Assembly (NCBI RefSeq): GCF_028502605.1
Contig: NC_079232.1
Coordinates: forward strand, 3,844,001 to 3,908,000
DNA length: 64,000 nucleotides
Source: Trichoderma breve
Lineage: Eukaryota; Ascomycota; Sordariomycetes; Hypocreales; Hypocreaceae
Direction of reading: 5' to 3'
In this document: positions 10,698 to 21,816 of the stretch, piece by piece
How the letters are laid out: each line of letters begins with the position of its first letter
Numbering within the stretch: position 1 is the first letter of the stretch
The notes under the pieces: generated by a model
Told to the model about the DNA's origin: nothing
Seen by the model: only the letters and a program-made list of their open reading frames with translations
Databases searched by the model: none
Position numbers and translations under genes: made by a program

Positions 10698-12511
10698 ATG
10701 GCCTACCACATCCCCCGCGATGAGTCCCCGTCGTTTGCCCAGACGGGGGAGGAATTCCACCTGGACAGCGACGCATACGATGAAGACGAAGACGACGATT
10801 TGCGGTCCCAGGTCGGCGGCAGCAGCTCGGAGACGTATGAGATGGTGAGCGGCGGGAAGAGGCGACAGGACCAATACAAGATCGGAGGAGGACACAGCAG
10901 CGAGCGGCTCGTGGAAGGTGATTATGTTGATGCCGGACCTTCGACGGCGGGAGGCGGAGGTAGAGGCCGTGGCCTGAGCGTCAGCTCCGTGGAGAGCTTC
11001 CAGCTGTATACGCCGGACGAGGACAAGGCCGTGAGGCGCAAGTTTGACCGCAAGCTGGTGCTCTTCGTGGCGCTGCTGTATATGCTGAGCTTTCTCGACC
11101 GATCCAGTAAGTCGCATTGGAATCATACAATGAATCATATTCTATAGGAGAAGCTAGACTTGACTAACACTCCATCTCCCTAGATATCGGCAACGCGCGC
11201 ATCGCCGGCATGGACGAAGATTTGCAGTCCAACCCTCCTCGTGAAGAGTGGTACGAGTGGGCGCTCACGTCCTTTTACATTGCCTACATTGCCTTTGAAT
11301 GGATGTCCCTCCTATGGAAGCTCATTCCGGCGCACATATACGTCTCTGTCCTCGTCTTAACCTGGGGACTAACAGCATCGCTACAAGCCATTGCCGTGTC
11401 ATATCCAATGCTCATCACGCTGCGTGTTCTACTTGGTATAGGAGAGGCGGGCTTCACAGGGGTACCTTTTTACCTAAGTTTCTTTTACAAGAGGCACGAA
11501 TTGGCCTTTCGCACAGCCATCTTCATCTCAGCTGCTCCCCTTGCGACAAGTTTCGCATCAACTCTGGCGTGGATCATCGTCAAGGTTGGCCAACTCAGTC
11601 CCATTGCGCCCTGGCGCCTCCTCTTCCTCATCGAAGGCTTCCCCTCGGTCATCGTCTCCGTCATCGCATGGAGCGTCATCCCCGACTCTCCCCAGACGGC
11701 TCACTACCTCACCAAGCGAGAGAAGAAGGTCGCCCGCCTCCGTCTCCGTCGCGAAACCTCCTCGCCCTCAAAGACCAACAAGAAATCCCCTCTCAAGGCT
11801 CGTGAGATCCTCTCCGTTCTCCGCGACCCTATTGCATGGATCACTCCCGCCATGTTCTTCCTCACCAACATGGCCTACTCCTCCCTCCCCGTCTTCCTCC
11901 CGAAAATTCTCACCGAGATGGGCCACGACAGTCTTACCGCCCAAGCTCTCAGCGCACCCCCTTACCTCCTCGCCTTCTTCATCGTCCTCTTCACAGCTCA
12001 CATGTCCGATCGCCTCGCCGCCCGCACCGCCCCCATCGTCTTCCACGCTCTCTCCTCAGCATTCGGCTACGCCATCCTCGCCCTCTCCCACCCGCTTCAC
12101 ATCCCCCCTTTCGTCCGCTACCTCGCAGTCTACCCCGCCGCCATCGGCTTCTTCAACGTCGTCACTCTTGTCATCGCCTGGAACATCAACAACCAGGCCA
12201 GCCAGAGCCGTCAGGGCGGCGGCTTCGCCCTCATGCAGCTCATCGGCCAGTGCGGGCCCCTCATCGGCACGCGCCTCTATCCCGACCGTGAGGCGCCGTA
12301 CTACACGCGCGGCATGTGGACCTGCGCATCGGCCATGCTTGCCGTGGCTTTCTTGGCTGTCATTTTGCGTTTCTACCTGAAGAGACAGAACCATAAAATG
12401 GACATCGCTGAAAAGGAGAGGCAAGCAGACAGCACGACCGTCGAGGAGGAGGGCTTGGTTGTTCCCGGAAAGAAAAGGAGACACGCAGACAAGTTCCGAT
12501 ATATGTTGTGA
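10698..12511 (+). CDS. MFS transporter, anion:cation symporter family
   Basis: Exons 10698-11106 and 11184-12511 (77-nt intron, GTAAGT donor, CTAAC branch site, CCCTAG acceptor) give 578 residues. The first 110 residues are hydrophilic and acidic. The first membrane segment (LVLFVALLYMLSFLDRS) continues across the splice into NIGNARIAGM, the typical ACS-family (Dal5/Tna1-like) signature. About 12 membrane segments follow, with the family motif RVLLGIGEAGFTG and a cytoplasmic loop of basic residues near the middle. Such plasma-membrane permeases import organic anions such as allantoate, nicotinate or small peptides; the substrate cannot be read from the sequence. The ATG at 10698 is the only in-frame Met before the first membrane segment. 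Confidence 0.88.
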
Positions 12512-12766
12512 AAAAGGCGATGAGGCAATCACTAATTCATCTAGGCGCATAGCTCTTTGATGTTGGATATTTAGACTTTGGAGTTGGAGGATATTGGATA
12601 ATTCTTGCATTTCTGTTTTGGATAAAATAATGTAGACAGCCAGCCTATACACTCATCCTATGGATCTAATTCCTATTTCATCTACAGGACTGCCCGAAAC
12701 TCTACACGCATGTCCAAGTTACTGTTTCACTCTAGTATCGCTCAAGTATCACTCAAGCATCACTAC

Positions 12767-14224
12767 TCAAGAGCGAGAAAACCCACCGAAATTCATCCAC
12801 TTGGGCGCCTCAAACATCTTGACGCCGTCCATCCACCAATCTTCACTCGCACACACTCTGCTCTCAGACGAAAATATGCCAGAGTTCCTGTCAGATTTTT
12901 CTTTGCACGGAGATGATTCCGAGTTCGTCCCGCGATGGCGCATCCTCCACGTTTCAAACATCCGCCGATCTCGTCGAGCCGGACATATCCACTTCAGTCG
13001 GGCCTGGCTGAGCTTTTGACTTCCTTGATGGTACACACTGCTAGCCCATTTCCGTAAGCCGAGCTTTGGGTGCTTGGAAAGGGGGTTGGCCAGGCTGTAG
13101 AGGGAGAAGACGGATGCTTTCCGTTTGATCTTCTTGTGAAGATGCTCTTGATCTGCCGGTGTGCCTGGCGACCGTACGGTAGAAACAGTGCTCTCCGGTG
13201 TAGTGTTTGCTTCATTTGCACCATCGTATTGACCATCTATGGTATCCATACTCTCCCAAGTTAATCCTTTCGCTTTCTTCGACGGGCTACAAGTGTCAAT
13301 CGCAAGATGTGCTCCAGAGGGACTTGAGTGCTGCGAGGCAGAGTCGCTAGGAAGCACCTCTGTGCTTTCCACGAGCTCGTACTGATTATACGGCGTTACT
13401 CTGGGCCTCGGCTGGCCTTGACGCTCCATGATGGCCGTAACAGCTTCCATCACCTCAAGGGGGTTAGTGCTCATGGTCCTGTCATAATACTCGTCTGAAG
13501 ACAGAGTAGAGCGGAGGTTCGAAAGTCGGTCATTGGCCTTGCTGAAGCGAGACAGGTCGGTGTGACTGAGCTTGTTTGGACGAAACATTGATTCTGGCGA
13601 CTGAATCCGCGTAGATGCTTTACCTTGAGAAGGATACGAAGATGATGTTTTCCGAAGATGGCGGCTCATTTCCGACATTGAAAGAACCGGACCCGACAAG
13701 TCATACTTGGGGACATTCATCATGCTAAAGTCATTGTCGTTAATCTGTGATATTGCTGGAGGTGGCATAGTTGTAATGCTGCTGCTGAAAGAAGAGTCGC
13801 GGGTGTCTCCATCTGGATTTCCACTCCTGGGGCGAAGTGGAAGCTGTCTGAAATCTTTCCACTATCGGCTGTGTAGATTGCTTCCTCTGCCCGCGTTGGA
13901 CATCTTGGAGATTTCTTGCCAAAGTGGCTGAGATTCAACACCCCAAGCGCTCGACGACCTAGCAACAGGCTCAAGGATCTCTGCTTCTTCATTGTGAATA
14001 TGTACCAGGCTCGACGCCTTGCGAAGCTTCACTTCTTCATCACGGTCTGATTCTGTTGTCTCGCCTGACTTTGGTGTTTCGAAAGACGCTGAGCGTGACT
14101 GAGCTGGAGTCTTTGGAAGGCTGGTCCCAAATAGCCTCGAGTGTCTGCGTGCAAGAGGTTTGCCGGCAGAGATGCTGTCAGACTGGGCAGGGCGACGAGA
14201 AGGAAGCATAAAGTGTTGACGCAT
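12767..14224 (-). CDS. Unknown basic, Ser-rich protein interrupted by one in-frame TAG
   Basis: Read from ATG 14224, the frame is open to TAG 13864-13862 (120 codons) and then, in the same frame, to the stop at 12767 (365 more codons). No GT...AG pair with a branch site that would remove the TAG is visible, and the composition is the same on both sides (RGSNLHSR-stop-WKDFRQLPLRPR). I therefore treat it as one gene of about 485 codons. The only internal ATG soon after the stop is at 13768. The protein is rich in Ser and Arg, with a C-terminal basic block (HKKIKRKASVFSLY) and Trp-rich end (EDWWMDGVKMFEAPKWMNF). I recognise no domain. It is convergent with the MFS gene. Confidence 0.6.
13862..13864 (-). 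other. In-frame TAG in the unknown basic protein gene
   Basis: The codon order is CGA-TAG-TGG on the minus strand. Reading frames before and after are identical and free of other stops. Confidence 0.8.
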
Positions 14225-14591
14225 GGTGAAGATGGTCTCAGAACGTATAAGTGGTGATATGAGTGTGACATAACATGTGGATGGATAAAAGTCATATCAT
14301 ACGAGGTATTGATATGCCCTAATGAATAGGTAGGAAAAGAAAACATTTTGATGCACTGGCTCTCCGAGTCTCCATTTTGATACTTCTGGTGGCTTGTACC
14401 TTTTTCTTTGGAAAGTACGAGGTCTGGGGGTACTTCTTTCTTTGTCTGTTCGGATTGCAGGTTAACCATATATCTGGTAAAGGGGCAACCAAGACAGCCA
14501 ATCCCGTTTTGGAGCAACAGAAAACAGCTGCGTATATAAACTGGATTAAAGTCCCCCGCTTTCAACCAACGATGGGTTCAATTCTACAACT

Positions 14592-14701
14592 GGCTTCATG
14601 GTCTAGTGGTATGATTCCTGCTTCGGGAAAATAACCTGAAGTCCCCGATTCTTCAGAATCGCCTTTGCAGGAGGCCCCGGGTTCGAATCCCGGTGAAGCC
14701 C
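14592..14701 (+). tRNA. tRNA-Pro(CGG) with 38-nt intron
   Basis: The acceptor arms GGCTTCA (14592-14598) and TGAAGCC (14694-14700) pair. The D-arm/A box (TGGTCTAGTGGTATG) and T-arm/B box (GGTTCGAATCC) are standard. The anticodon stem TCCTGC/GCAGGA encloses the loop with anticodon CGG at 14624-14626. A 38-nt intron (14628-14665) sits one base 3' of the anticodon, the canonical position. In the intron, CCTGAAG can pair with CTTCGGG across the anticodon, and GATTC-TTCA-GAATC forms its own hairpin, as expected for tRNA splicing endonuclease substrates. Confidence 0.95.
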
Positions 14702-14705
14702 CATC

Positions 14706-14719
14706 TTTTTTCTCTTTTT
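14706..14719 (+). terminator. RNA polymerase III T-run terminator
   Basis: T6 followed by T5, starting 5 nt after the tRNA 3' end. Confidence 0.85.
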
Positions 14720-15934
14720 CCCTCATTTTTGCACTTTTGTTTGCCAACTCGATCTTCATTTAAACAAGCTCAGTAGTCTCTTGGCTAGACTCGCAGAATC
14801 GGGCAAGACCTGGCTTGGCTGCAGCTTGCCGCTATCCTGAGCTTCCTCATTTGTATTGCAGCGAGATTGGGCAAGCCGGACACTCGGTCGGGAAACTCTG
14901 GAGAACGAAAGCCCCGATCCGAGGAACTTGCACTGCCCAACCCAACCCCGCTACCAGCTACAGGCCGCTAAACGACGACGTGATGCGCTGACAAACCGCT
15001 GAAACAACCGCCTGGAGACCCGAAGCTAGCGGCGAACTCTGAGTGAATACAGTTGCACCATGGCGCTGGAAGTTCCCTAGCGGGCGATGCGGCTCTTCCA
15101 AAGCCACGGAAAGCTCCAGTCGTCACCAGCACCAGGCCCCTCCCTCTCTGGACTGGAGGTTATGTTCCCTCTGTCTGCTTGTGTTACAGGTTCCCTCCGC
15201 TTTTCCCCATCATCATCTGCCCTCTGGCCCGAGCCAAAGTCTCCAGACCGCAGCCCTTTTGCCTTTTTTGCCTCTCATCCTTTGTTCCCACGGCCGACTC
15301 TATTGGCTCCGCCTCTCCGAAAAAAGAAGCCGTATTGGGCCTCGGCGCATACTTGCTTGCTTTCTTTGTTCAACTGTGCGTGCGTGCGTATCTGTTCAGG
15401 AACATCTTTCCACCGACCTGATTATCTTCTCCCCTGTACCTCATATAACCCTCTCTCTTTCCTCTCCTCTTGAGGCCTCGAACTCTTGACACGGTCCGGG
15501 CCTATCCTATCCATCTTGTTGCCTTGCCTGGTTGGCCCGCCGTCTGGCTGTTTGTTGGTCTGAACTTGCACTCATACTTGCTGGCAGCCTCGGAGCATTG
15601 CAGCCATTACGACGGACATCCCACGACGAGCGACGGCGATTTCCCTGACACGTACAAGCACGAGAACGAGAGCGAGAGCGAGCGCACAGCCGAATCCCAT
15701 TGCCGTTCTTTTCGAGCACCGAATTGTGACAGGATACACTGCCGTCAGCCGATTGCGCAATATTCCACAGGGGACTTTGGATCTGATACCCTCGCCACGG
15801 CGCACCTCGTGACATCCTACTTCTCCCGCGGAGTTTGCCGCTCATTCGTTCTACGACCACTCTCCTCCTAAGAATCAAACGCCTACTCCTTTTCCGCTCA
15901 GTCCAACCTCTTTTTCAATCGGCCCAGGGAAAAT
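14720..15934. other. Intergenic and long CT-rich leader of NCS-1 gene
   Basis: No protein gene is supported. The last ~800 bases are pyrimidine-rich on the plus strand. They contain several short open frames that would be upstream ORFs if transcribed as the 5' leader of the calcium-sensor gene. Confidence 0.5.
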
Positions 15935-16963
15935 ATGGGCAAATCGTGAGTGGGCCTTGCGCAAACCCCCCTAGAGTCTTGAAGTCGCATACTGCCAAGG
16001 GACATGTGCACGAGCGTTTACGACGAAAGAGGGGGAGGGGGAACAAGGGAGGCTAGCTGTCAGGATTCTGCTAGTCTCTGCTGGAGCTGATTGGCACACA
16101 CGCATTACCCTGGATCAGCACATGTTGATGGCTGACATTTTACTCGCTTTCCAATTGTAGGCAGTCAAAGCTCTCACAGGAGCAGCTCGCCGAGCTCCAA
16201 AAGTCAACTCACTTTGATAAGAAGGAGCTTCAGCAATGGTACAAAGGTGAGCATCACCGGGATACAGGGGTGGAGAAAGCTTGGAGCCCCTCATTCCCTC
16301 AATTTCGTCTGCCTCCTGGCTTGTCACATTTAAAGTTCCACGTCTGCTTGTTTCGCAATTTGATTGGGGTTTTGGTGAATTTTACTTTCTGACATTGGAA
16401 ACTCTTGGATGCAGGTTTCCTGAAAGACTGCCCATCGGGCATGCTCTCCAAAGAGGAGTTTCAGAAGATCTACCGGCAATTTTTTCCATTCGGAGACCCG
16501 AGTTCGTTTGCCGATTATGTGTTCAACGTGTTCGACAGCGACAAGTCTGGTAGTATAGACTTTAAAGAATTCATCTGTGCACTGAGTGTTACCAGCCGGG
16601 GCAAGATGGAGGACAAGCTGGACTGGGCGTTCCAACTGTACGATATCGACGGCGACGGCAAGATAAGTTACGACGAGATGCTCCAGATCGTCGAGGCAAT
16701 CTACAAAATGGTATGGGACAAACAATTTATTAACCCTCAAACCATTATCATGTCGTCATGTAGCTAACGCATGACAATCACAGGTTGGCTCCATGGTCAA
16801 GCTTCCCGAGGACGAGGATACACCCGAGAAGCGGGTTAGGAAAATCTTCCGCATGATGGACAAGGATGAAAACGGCAGCCTTGACATGGAAGAATTCAAA
16901 GAGGGAAGCAAACGGGACGAGACGATTGTTTCGGCACTGTCTTTATACGACGGGCTTGTGTAG
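15935..16963 (+). CDS. ncs1: Neuronal calcium sensor-1 / frequenin
   Basis: Four exons (15935-15945, 16161-16246, 16415-16710, 16784-16963) give exactly 190 residues, the canonical NCS-1 length. The first exon is only 11 nt (MGK plus 2 nt), followed by a 215-nt intron. The N-terminus MGKSQSKLS has the N-myristoylation glycine. EF1 is degenerate ([13 protein letters not shown]). EF2 ([13 protein letters not shown]), EF3 ([13 protein letters not shown]) and EF4 ([13 protein letters not shown]) have intact calcium ligands. In yeast, Frq1 binds and activates the phosphatidylinositol 4-kinase Pik1 at the Golgi; in filamentous fungi NCS-1 affects calcium tolerance and growth. All splice sites are GT-AG. 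Confidence 0.97.
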
Positions 16964-17820
16964 ATTGTTTTAACGTTGCTCTTGTTTCTTCTGTTGATGG
17001 TTCCTTTAACTGTTTCTCTTTTTTGTCGGGGGTCCGGGCGACTGGGTACTTTATATGAAGGAAGCTCTGTTGTGTATGTTTTGCCCCTAAGAACAGCTTC
17101 TTGCTTTTTTCCTTGCCCCTATATAGTTTCCTCTTTCCTATAGCCCTGCTCTTCCTGATGACGTCTGGAGTGGTGGACAGGATAGTTTGTATCATGCATG
17201 CTCTATGTGCAAAAGAGAGAACCGAAGGCGAAATTATGGCTGTTGGGTATGATTTGACTTTTTTTTTTCTCTCTTTTTTTGGCCCTATCCTTTTTATCAT
17301 GAAATTATGTGTTATGTCTTTATTTGGTGGTTTGTATAATTGGTGTTCCATAGCCTGCGAATTCGCTTGAAGCAGCCATCAATACTAGTATTTCACCTTG
17401 AACTTGGTGTTCAACAGCGGTCTAAAGCTGCTTCTTTGTCATAATTATAAATTAGCAGTAGGTCGACCGTTGCCGATGGATCCGTATTGGGCAGGCTTTC
17501 AGTGCCAATAATAGGTTATTATAAGAATCTGACTGCAGCGTAGACTCTATCATTCGATTTGTGAGCAGATGTGTCAAGTGGGTCGTTGGCGTGCCTTGAC
17601 TTACCCTATACGGCGACGGGCTCTTTCTGGGCCATTTTTGAGGTATAATCACGACCGACGATTGCTTCGCATGCATATGTGCTTTTTCGAGTTTTAGCGC
17701 AGCGTTTGACGGGGTTTGGTTTCTATTTGCAGCCCTTTTTTTTTCTCTTATTGTTTTATACAAGCTAGACTTTGGTCATATATAAACGACAAAGAAAGAA
17801 GCTGCTTTCATAATTAATCC
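16964..17820. other. Intergenic, NCS-1 3' region and methyltransferase promoter
   Basis: No gene is seen. A TATA-like TATATAAA occurs at about 17779-17786, some 35-40 bp before the ATG of the methyltransferase gene. Confidence 0.5.
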
Positions 17821-18913
17821 ATGGCTAATTCTATTGAGCAACTCATCTCCCAGCTCGAAGATGAAATCCAAGATCCCGAGGAAGGTGAGCTATCACGTGT
17901 ATTCTTTCACACCGCTCAGAAAGCCATCTTATATCATCACACCATCTTCTTCTCTTAGCTAACTTTCTGCCAACCTCCCATCTTTCAGAGACATTTCTCC
18001 TCTATGCCAACGACATCCCATCTCAAGGCCTAGGCTTCATCGATTCTCACGCCTCAGTCCTAGATCTACAACTCGGCGGGAGAGACATTACCATTCATCA
18101 GTCTCCAGGCGTGTTGGCATCAAGTCGTAAAGGCGGCACCACAGGCGCAGGTCAGTTCTATTCACCCTCTCCCCCAGTACCTTGCCAAAGATGCAGGCAC
18201 CCTCATGCTTTTGTGTAACTAACACGAAACAAGTCCTTTGGAAAATCACACCTGCGTTTGCAGAATGGCTCGCTTCATCTTCAAACCCGCTCTTCCGCAC
18301 CGTTCTCACACCATCATGCTCCATCATCGAGCTCGGATGCGGAATCTCGCCTCTCAACGCTCTCACCCTCTCCCCCAAGGTCTCACGATACATTCTCACA
18401 GACCAGCCCTACGTTCAAAAACTCGTCCTGCAGAACCTCGCTGAAAACCAACCGTCATCATCATCATCATCGAAATCCCACACCGGAAAATCCAAGAGAG
18501 GCGCCAACAAATCTTCGTCTTCAAGCCCCCTAAACGCCGTAGCAGATATCCACTTCCAAGTCCTCGACTGGGAAACCTCCCAAGTAACGCCTTCGCTGAC
18601 GAATTCTCCTTCGGTTTATTCTTTCGACGCTATTATTTCTTGCGACTGTGTCTTTAATTACGCCTTGATACAGCCTTTTATCCAGACCTGTGTCGATATA
18701 TGCAAGTTACGCCAGAGGGACGGTAATCAAGCTCTTCCAACCTTATGTATTGTGGCACAGCAATTACGCAACGACGATGTCTTCAACAGCTGGCTAGTGG
18801 CCTTTAGAGAGCACTTTCGGGTGTGGAGGATGCCAGGAGGGATGATGCCGGCAGAGCTCCGCCCCGAAGCTGGATTTGTTGTCCACATTGGAATCCTCAA
18901 GGACTCTTTGTGA
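17821..18913 (+). CDS. rkm5: RKM5-like protein-lysine methyltransferase
   Basis: Exons 17821-17884, 17989-18150 and 18234-18913 give 301 residues. The last intron ends in an AAG acceptor with a CTAAC branch site 12-16 nt upstream. After the N-terminal beta-rich part, GGTTGAVLWKITPAFAEWL is the family hallmark. The SAM-binding motif is IIELGCGISPLNAL, and FDAIISCDCVFN is the post-motif region (D-x-V/F-x-N) of the METTL21-type seven-beta-strand enzymes. A low-complexity Ser/Lys insert (about 150-175) separates motifs I and II. Yeast Rkm5 monomethylates ribosomal protein L1; the substrate here is inferred by family only. The gene is convergent with leu1. Confidence 0.82.
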
Positions 18914-19262
18914 TGTCTGACTGTATTATCAAAGTCATTATCAATATTGGTACGATTACTGACAAACACAATGGATCACGTTTTCAATCAACAGAACAAA
19001 AAAAGCTTTGTAAAGACTTTTTCCTCGTATACGTGCGCACATACGACGCGATTCCCTTTTGATTCATGGCCATCGGCCGACTATGGCAAGCTACCTATAA
19101 GCTATACCCACAAGTTTTCATCCCTTTGTCTTATCAACCCGCACTGGGCTATTTAATGATAGACTCGGCGTAATTATTCGTCTTTGAAAAGTCATAAAAG
19201 AACGAAAGATAACAGACAGATTACAAGGAGACGTTAGAAAGCAAAATCACCAAACACCCAAA

Positions 19263-21816
19263 CTACCACTCCAAAGGCTCCTTCTTCTCCTGGCCACGAT
19301 TTGTCTTGGGTACAGGCACAGCCTTGGCAGCCAGTCTGCCGTCCTTGCCTCGCTTCAGGTAGGCAGTGCCATCCAGCCAAGGAGTGTGAATAGTCCTCTT
19401 CTTCTCGAAGTCGGCAATCTTGTCGTTGAGCTGCATGGTCAGGCCAATGTCGTCAAGGCCGTTGACCAGGCAGTACTTTCGGAACTCCTCAACGTCAAAG
19501 GAGCAGATGGTTTCGCCAGCACCGTTCTTGATGAGCTGGTTGGGCAGGTCGATTTCCACTTCTCTTCCGGCTTGAGCTTCGGCAGCAATAGCATCGATGT
19601 CGGCCTTGTTGGAGATTTGGATGGGCAGCATGCCGTTCTTGAACATGTTGTTGTTGAAGATGTCGGCAAACGAAGGGGCAATGACGGCCTTGATGCCAAA
19701 GTCGAGCAGAGCCCAAGGGGCGTGCTCTCGAGATGAGCCACAGCCAAAGTTTTCACCCGTGCAGACAAGAATCTTGGATTTTGTGTATGGCTCCTTGTTC
19801 AGGACAAAGTCAGGGTTTGGTGCACCATCGGGAAGATAACGCAGGTTGTGGAAGAGAGCTGATCCCAGACCAGTGCGCTTGATAGTCTTGAGGAACTGCT
19901 TGGGGATGATGGCATCAGTGTCGATGTTGGCCTGAGACATGGGCGCTGTGATTCCCTTGAGGGTGAGGAACTTGGGCATGCCGGTTGAATCACTCTTGGC
20001 TACCAGAGTGTTTGTGTGGGGCTGGAGATCCAGGGGCTGATCACCAATGGCCTCACGCTCGTCAGAATCCTCGACACGCTCATCAACGTGAGCAGCCTCA
20101 GTGGGAGGGCTCGGGGAAATGCGGGCCTGAACATGAGGGCTGGCAGTGTACTCGGACAGCTTGCGAACATCGGTCAGCCGACCAGTAATGGCAGCAGCGG
20201 CAGCCATGACAGGGGACATGAGATGAGTTCGGCCCTGGGCTCCCTGACGGCCCTCAAAGTTTCGGTTCGAGGTACTGGCGCAGCGCTCCTTTGGCGACAA
20301 GATGTCAGGGTTCATGCCGAGGCACATACTGCAGCCAGCCTCTCTCCACTCGAAACCGGCGTCAATGAAGACCTGGTCGATACCCTCCGCCTCTGCCTGT
20401 GTCTTGACGAGGCCGGAGCCGGGGACGACCATGGCTCGCTTGATGTTGGCAGCAATCTTCTTGCCCTTGACAACGTGGGCAGCAGCTCGCATATCCTCAA
20501 TTCGGGAGTTGGTGCAAGAACCAATGAAGACCTTGTCGACCTGAATCTCCTCCATGGGAGTTCCAGCAGTGAGACCCATGTACTCGAGCATTCTGCGACC
20601 AGCCGCCTTCTTGGCCTCGGTGGGGAAAGTCTCGGGGTCGGGGACCTTGCCGGTGATGGGGACAACGTCCTCAGGGCTGGTGCCCCAGGTCAGGGTCGGA
20701 ATGATGTCCTTGGCGTCAATGAAGACATCAATGTCGTACTTGGCACCCTCATCGGAGGCCAGAGACTTCCAGTAGGCAACGGCTCTGTCCCACTCCTCGG
20801 ATCCGTACTTGGGGGCCAAGGGTCGGCCCCTGAGGTACTCGAAAGTGTTCTCATCAGGGGCAACCATACCGGCGCGGGCACCACCCTCAATGGACATGTT
20901 GCAGATGGACATGCGAGCCTCCATGCTGAGGCCTCGGATGACGGAGCCGCAAAACTCAATGACGGCGCCAGTACCTCCAGCGGTGCCAATCTTGCCAATG
21001 ACGTGCAGGACAATGTCCTTGGAGCTGACACCGGGGGCAAGCTCTCCGTCAACCTGGACGCGCATGTTCTTGCTACGCTTGGTAATCAAGCATTGGGTAG
21101 CCAGGACGTGCTCAACCTCACTGGTACCGATACCAAAGGCCAGGGAGCCAAAGGCACCATGTGTGGAAGTGTGGCTGTCACCGCAGACGACAGTGGTGCC
21201 GGGGAGAGTGAAGCCCTGCTCAGGTCCAATGACATGGACAATGCCCTGGCGCTTGTCACCCAGGCCGAAATATGTCAGGCCAAAGTCCTTGACGTTCTCC
21301 TCGAGGGTAACGCATTGTACTCGAGAGTCATCTTCCTTGATGAAGGAGGCAATGTCCTTGATGCCTTTTCGAGATGTGGTAGGGACGTTCTATAAAGCCA
21401 CAGCTTGAGTCAGCATCATCCTTGTTCTTCGGCTTTGGCGGATACTTGGGTGGTGTATACATACGTGATCAGTGGTGGCCAGAGTGCAGTCCGGTCTGCG
21501 GACCTGGCGGCCGGCGTTCTTGAGGCCCTCAAAGGCTTGCTGCAGGGACAATGTCAGTATAACTTATCAATCGGGAGGGCAACAGCGATCTCGATGGTTG
21601 AGATCCCGAGGCCTGGGCATACCGGTGATGTCACTTCATGGACCAAATGTCTGTCTAAACATGGCTCGCTGGTTAGCTCAAAGTTTCCAAAGCGCGAGGA
21701 AAACTAGGTGACGAACCGATGTACAGCAGGATTGTGCCGTCGAGCTTCTCGTCAACGATATGGCTCGAGAAAACCTTGTCGTAAAGAGTCTGCGGGGTTG
21801 ATACTGATACAGGCAT
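19263..21816 (-). CDS. leu1: 3-isopropylmalate dehydratase
   Basis: Exons on the minus strand are 21816-21717, 21654-21623 (only 32 nt), 21539-21465 and 21389-19263, giving 777 residues, matching the fungal single-chain enzyme. It isomerises 2- to 3-isopropylmalate, the second committed step of leucine synthesis. The aconitase-like large domain has [28 protein letters not shown] and [11 protein letters not shown], with the three Cys that bind the [4Fe-4S] cluster. The swivel domain, fused at the C-terminus, has [16 protein letters not shown] linker rich in Glu and Ser lies between them. Three small introns are packed into the first 430 bp. Confidence 0.97.

Noticed and set aside
11541..12380. 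Long Ser/Pro-rich frame overlapping the MFS gene
   Set aside because: It is a shadow of C-rich third positions in the transporter.
15043..15871. Small frames upstream of NCS-1
   Set aside because: No domain or consistent frame; better explained as upstream ORFs in a leader.
20016..21395. 459-codon open frame antisense to leu1
   Set aside because: It mirrors the codon-biased leu1 exon in an antisense frame, has Gly/Ala/Leu/Asp-rich low-information composition and no domain; the sense gene is certain.
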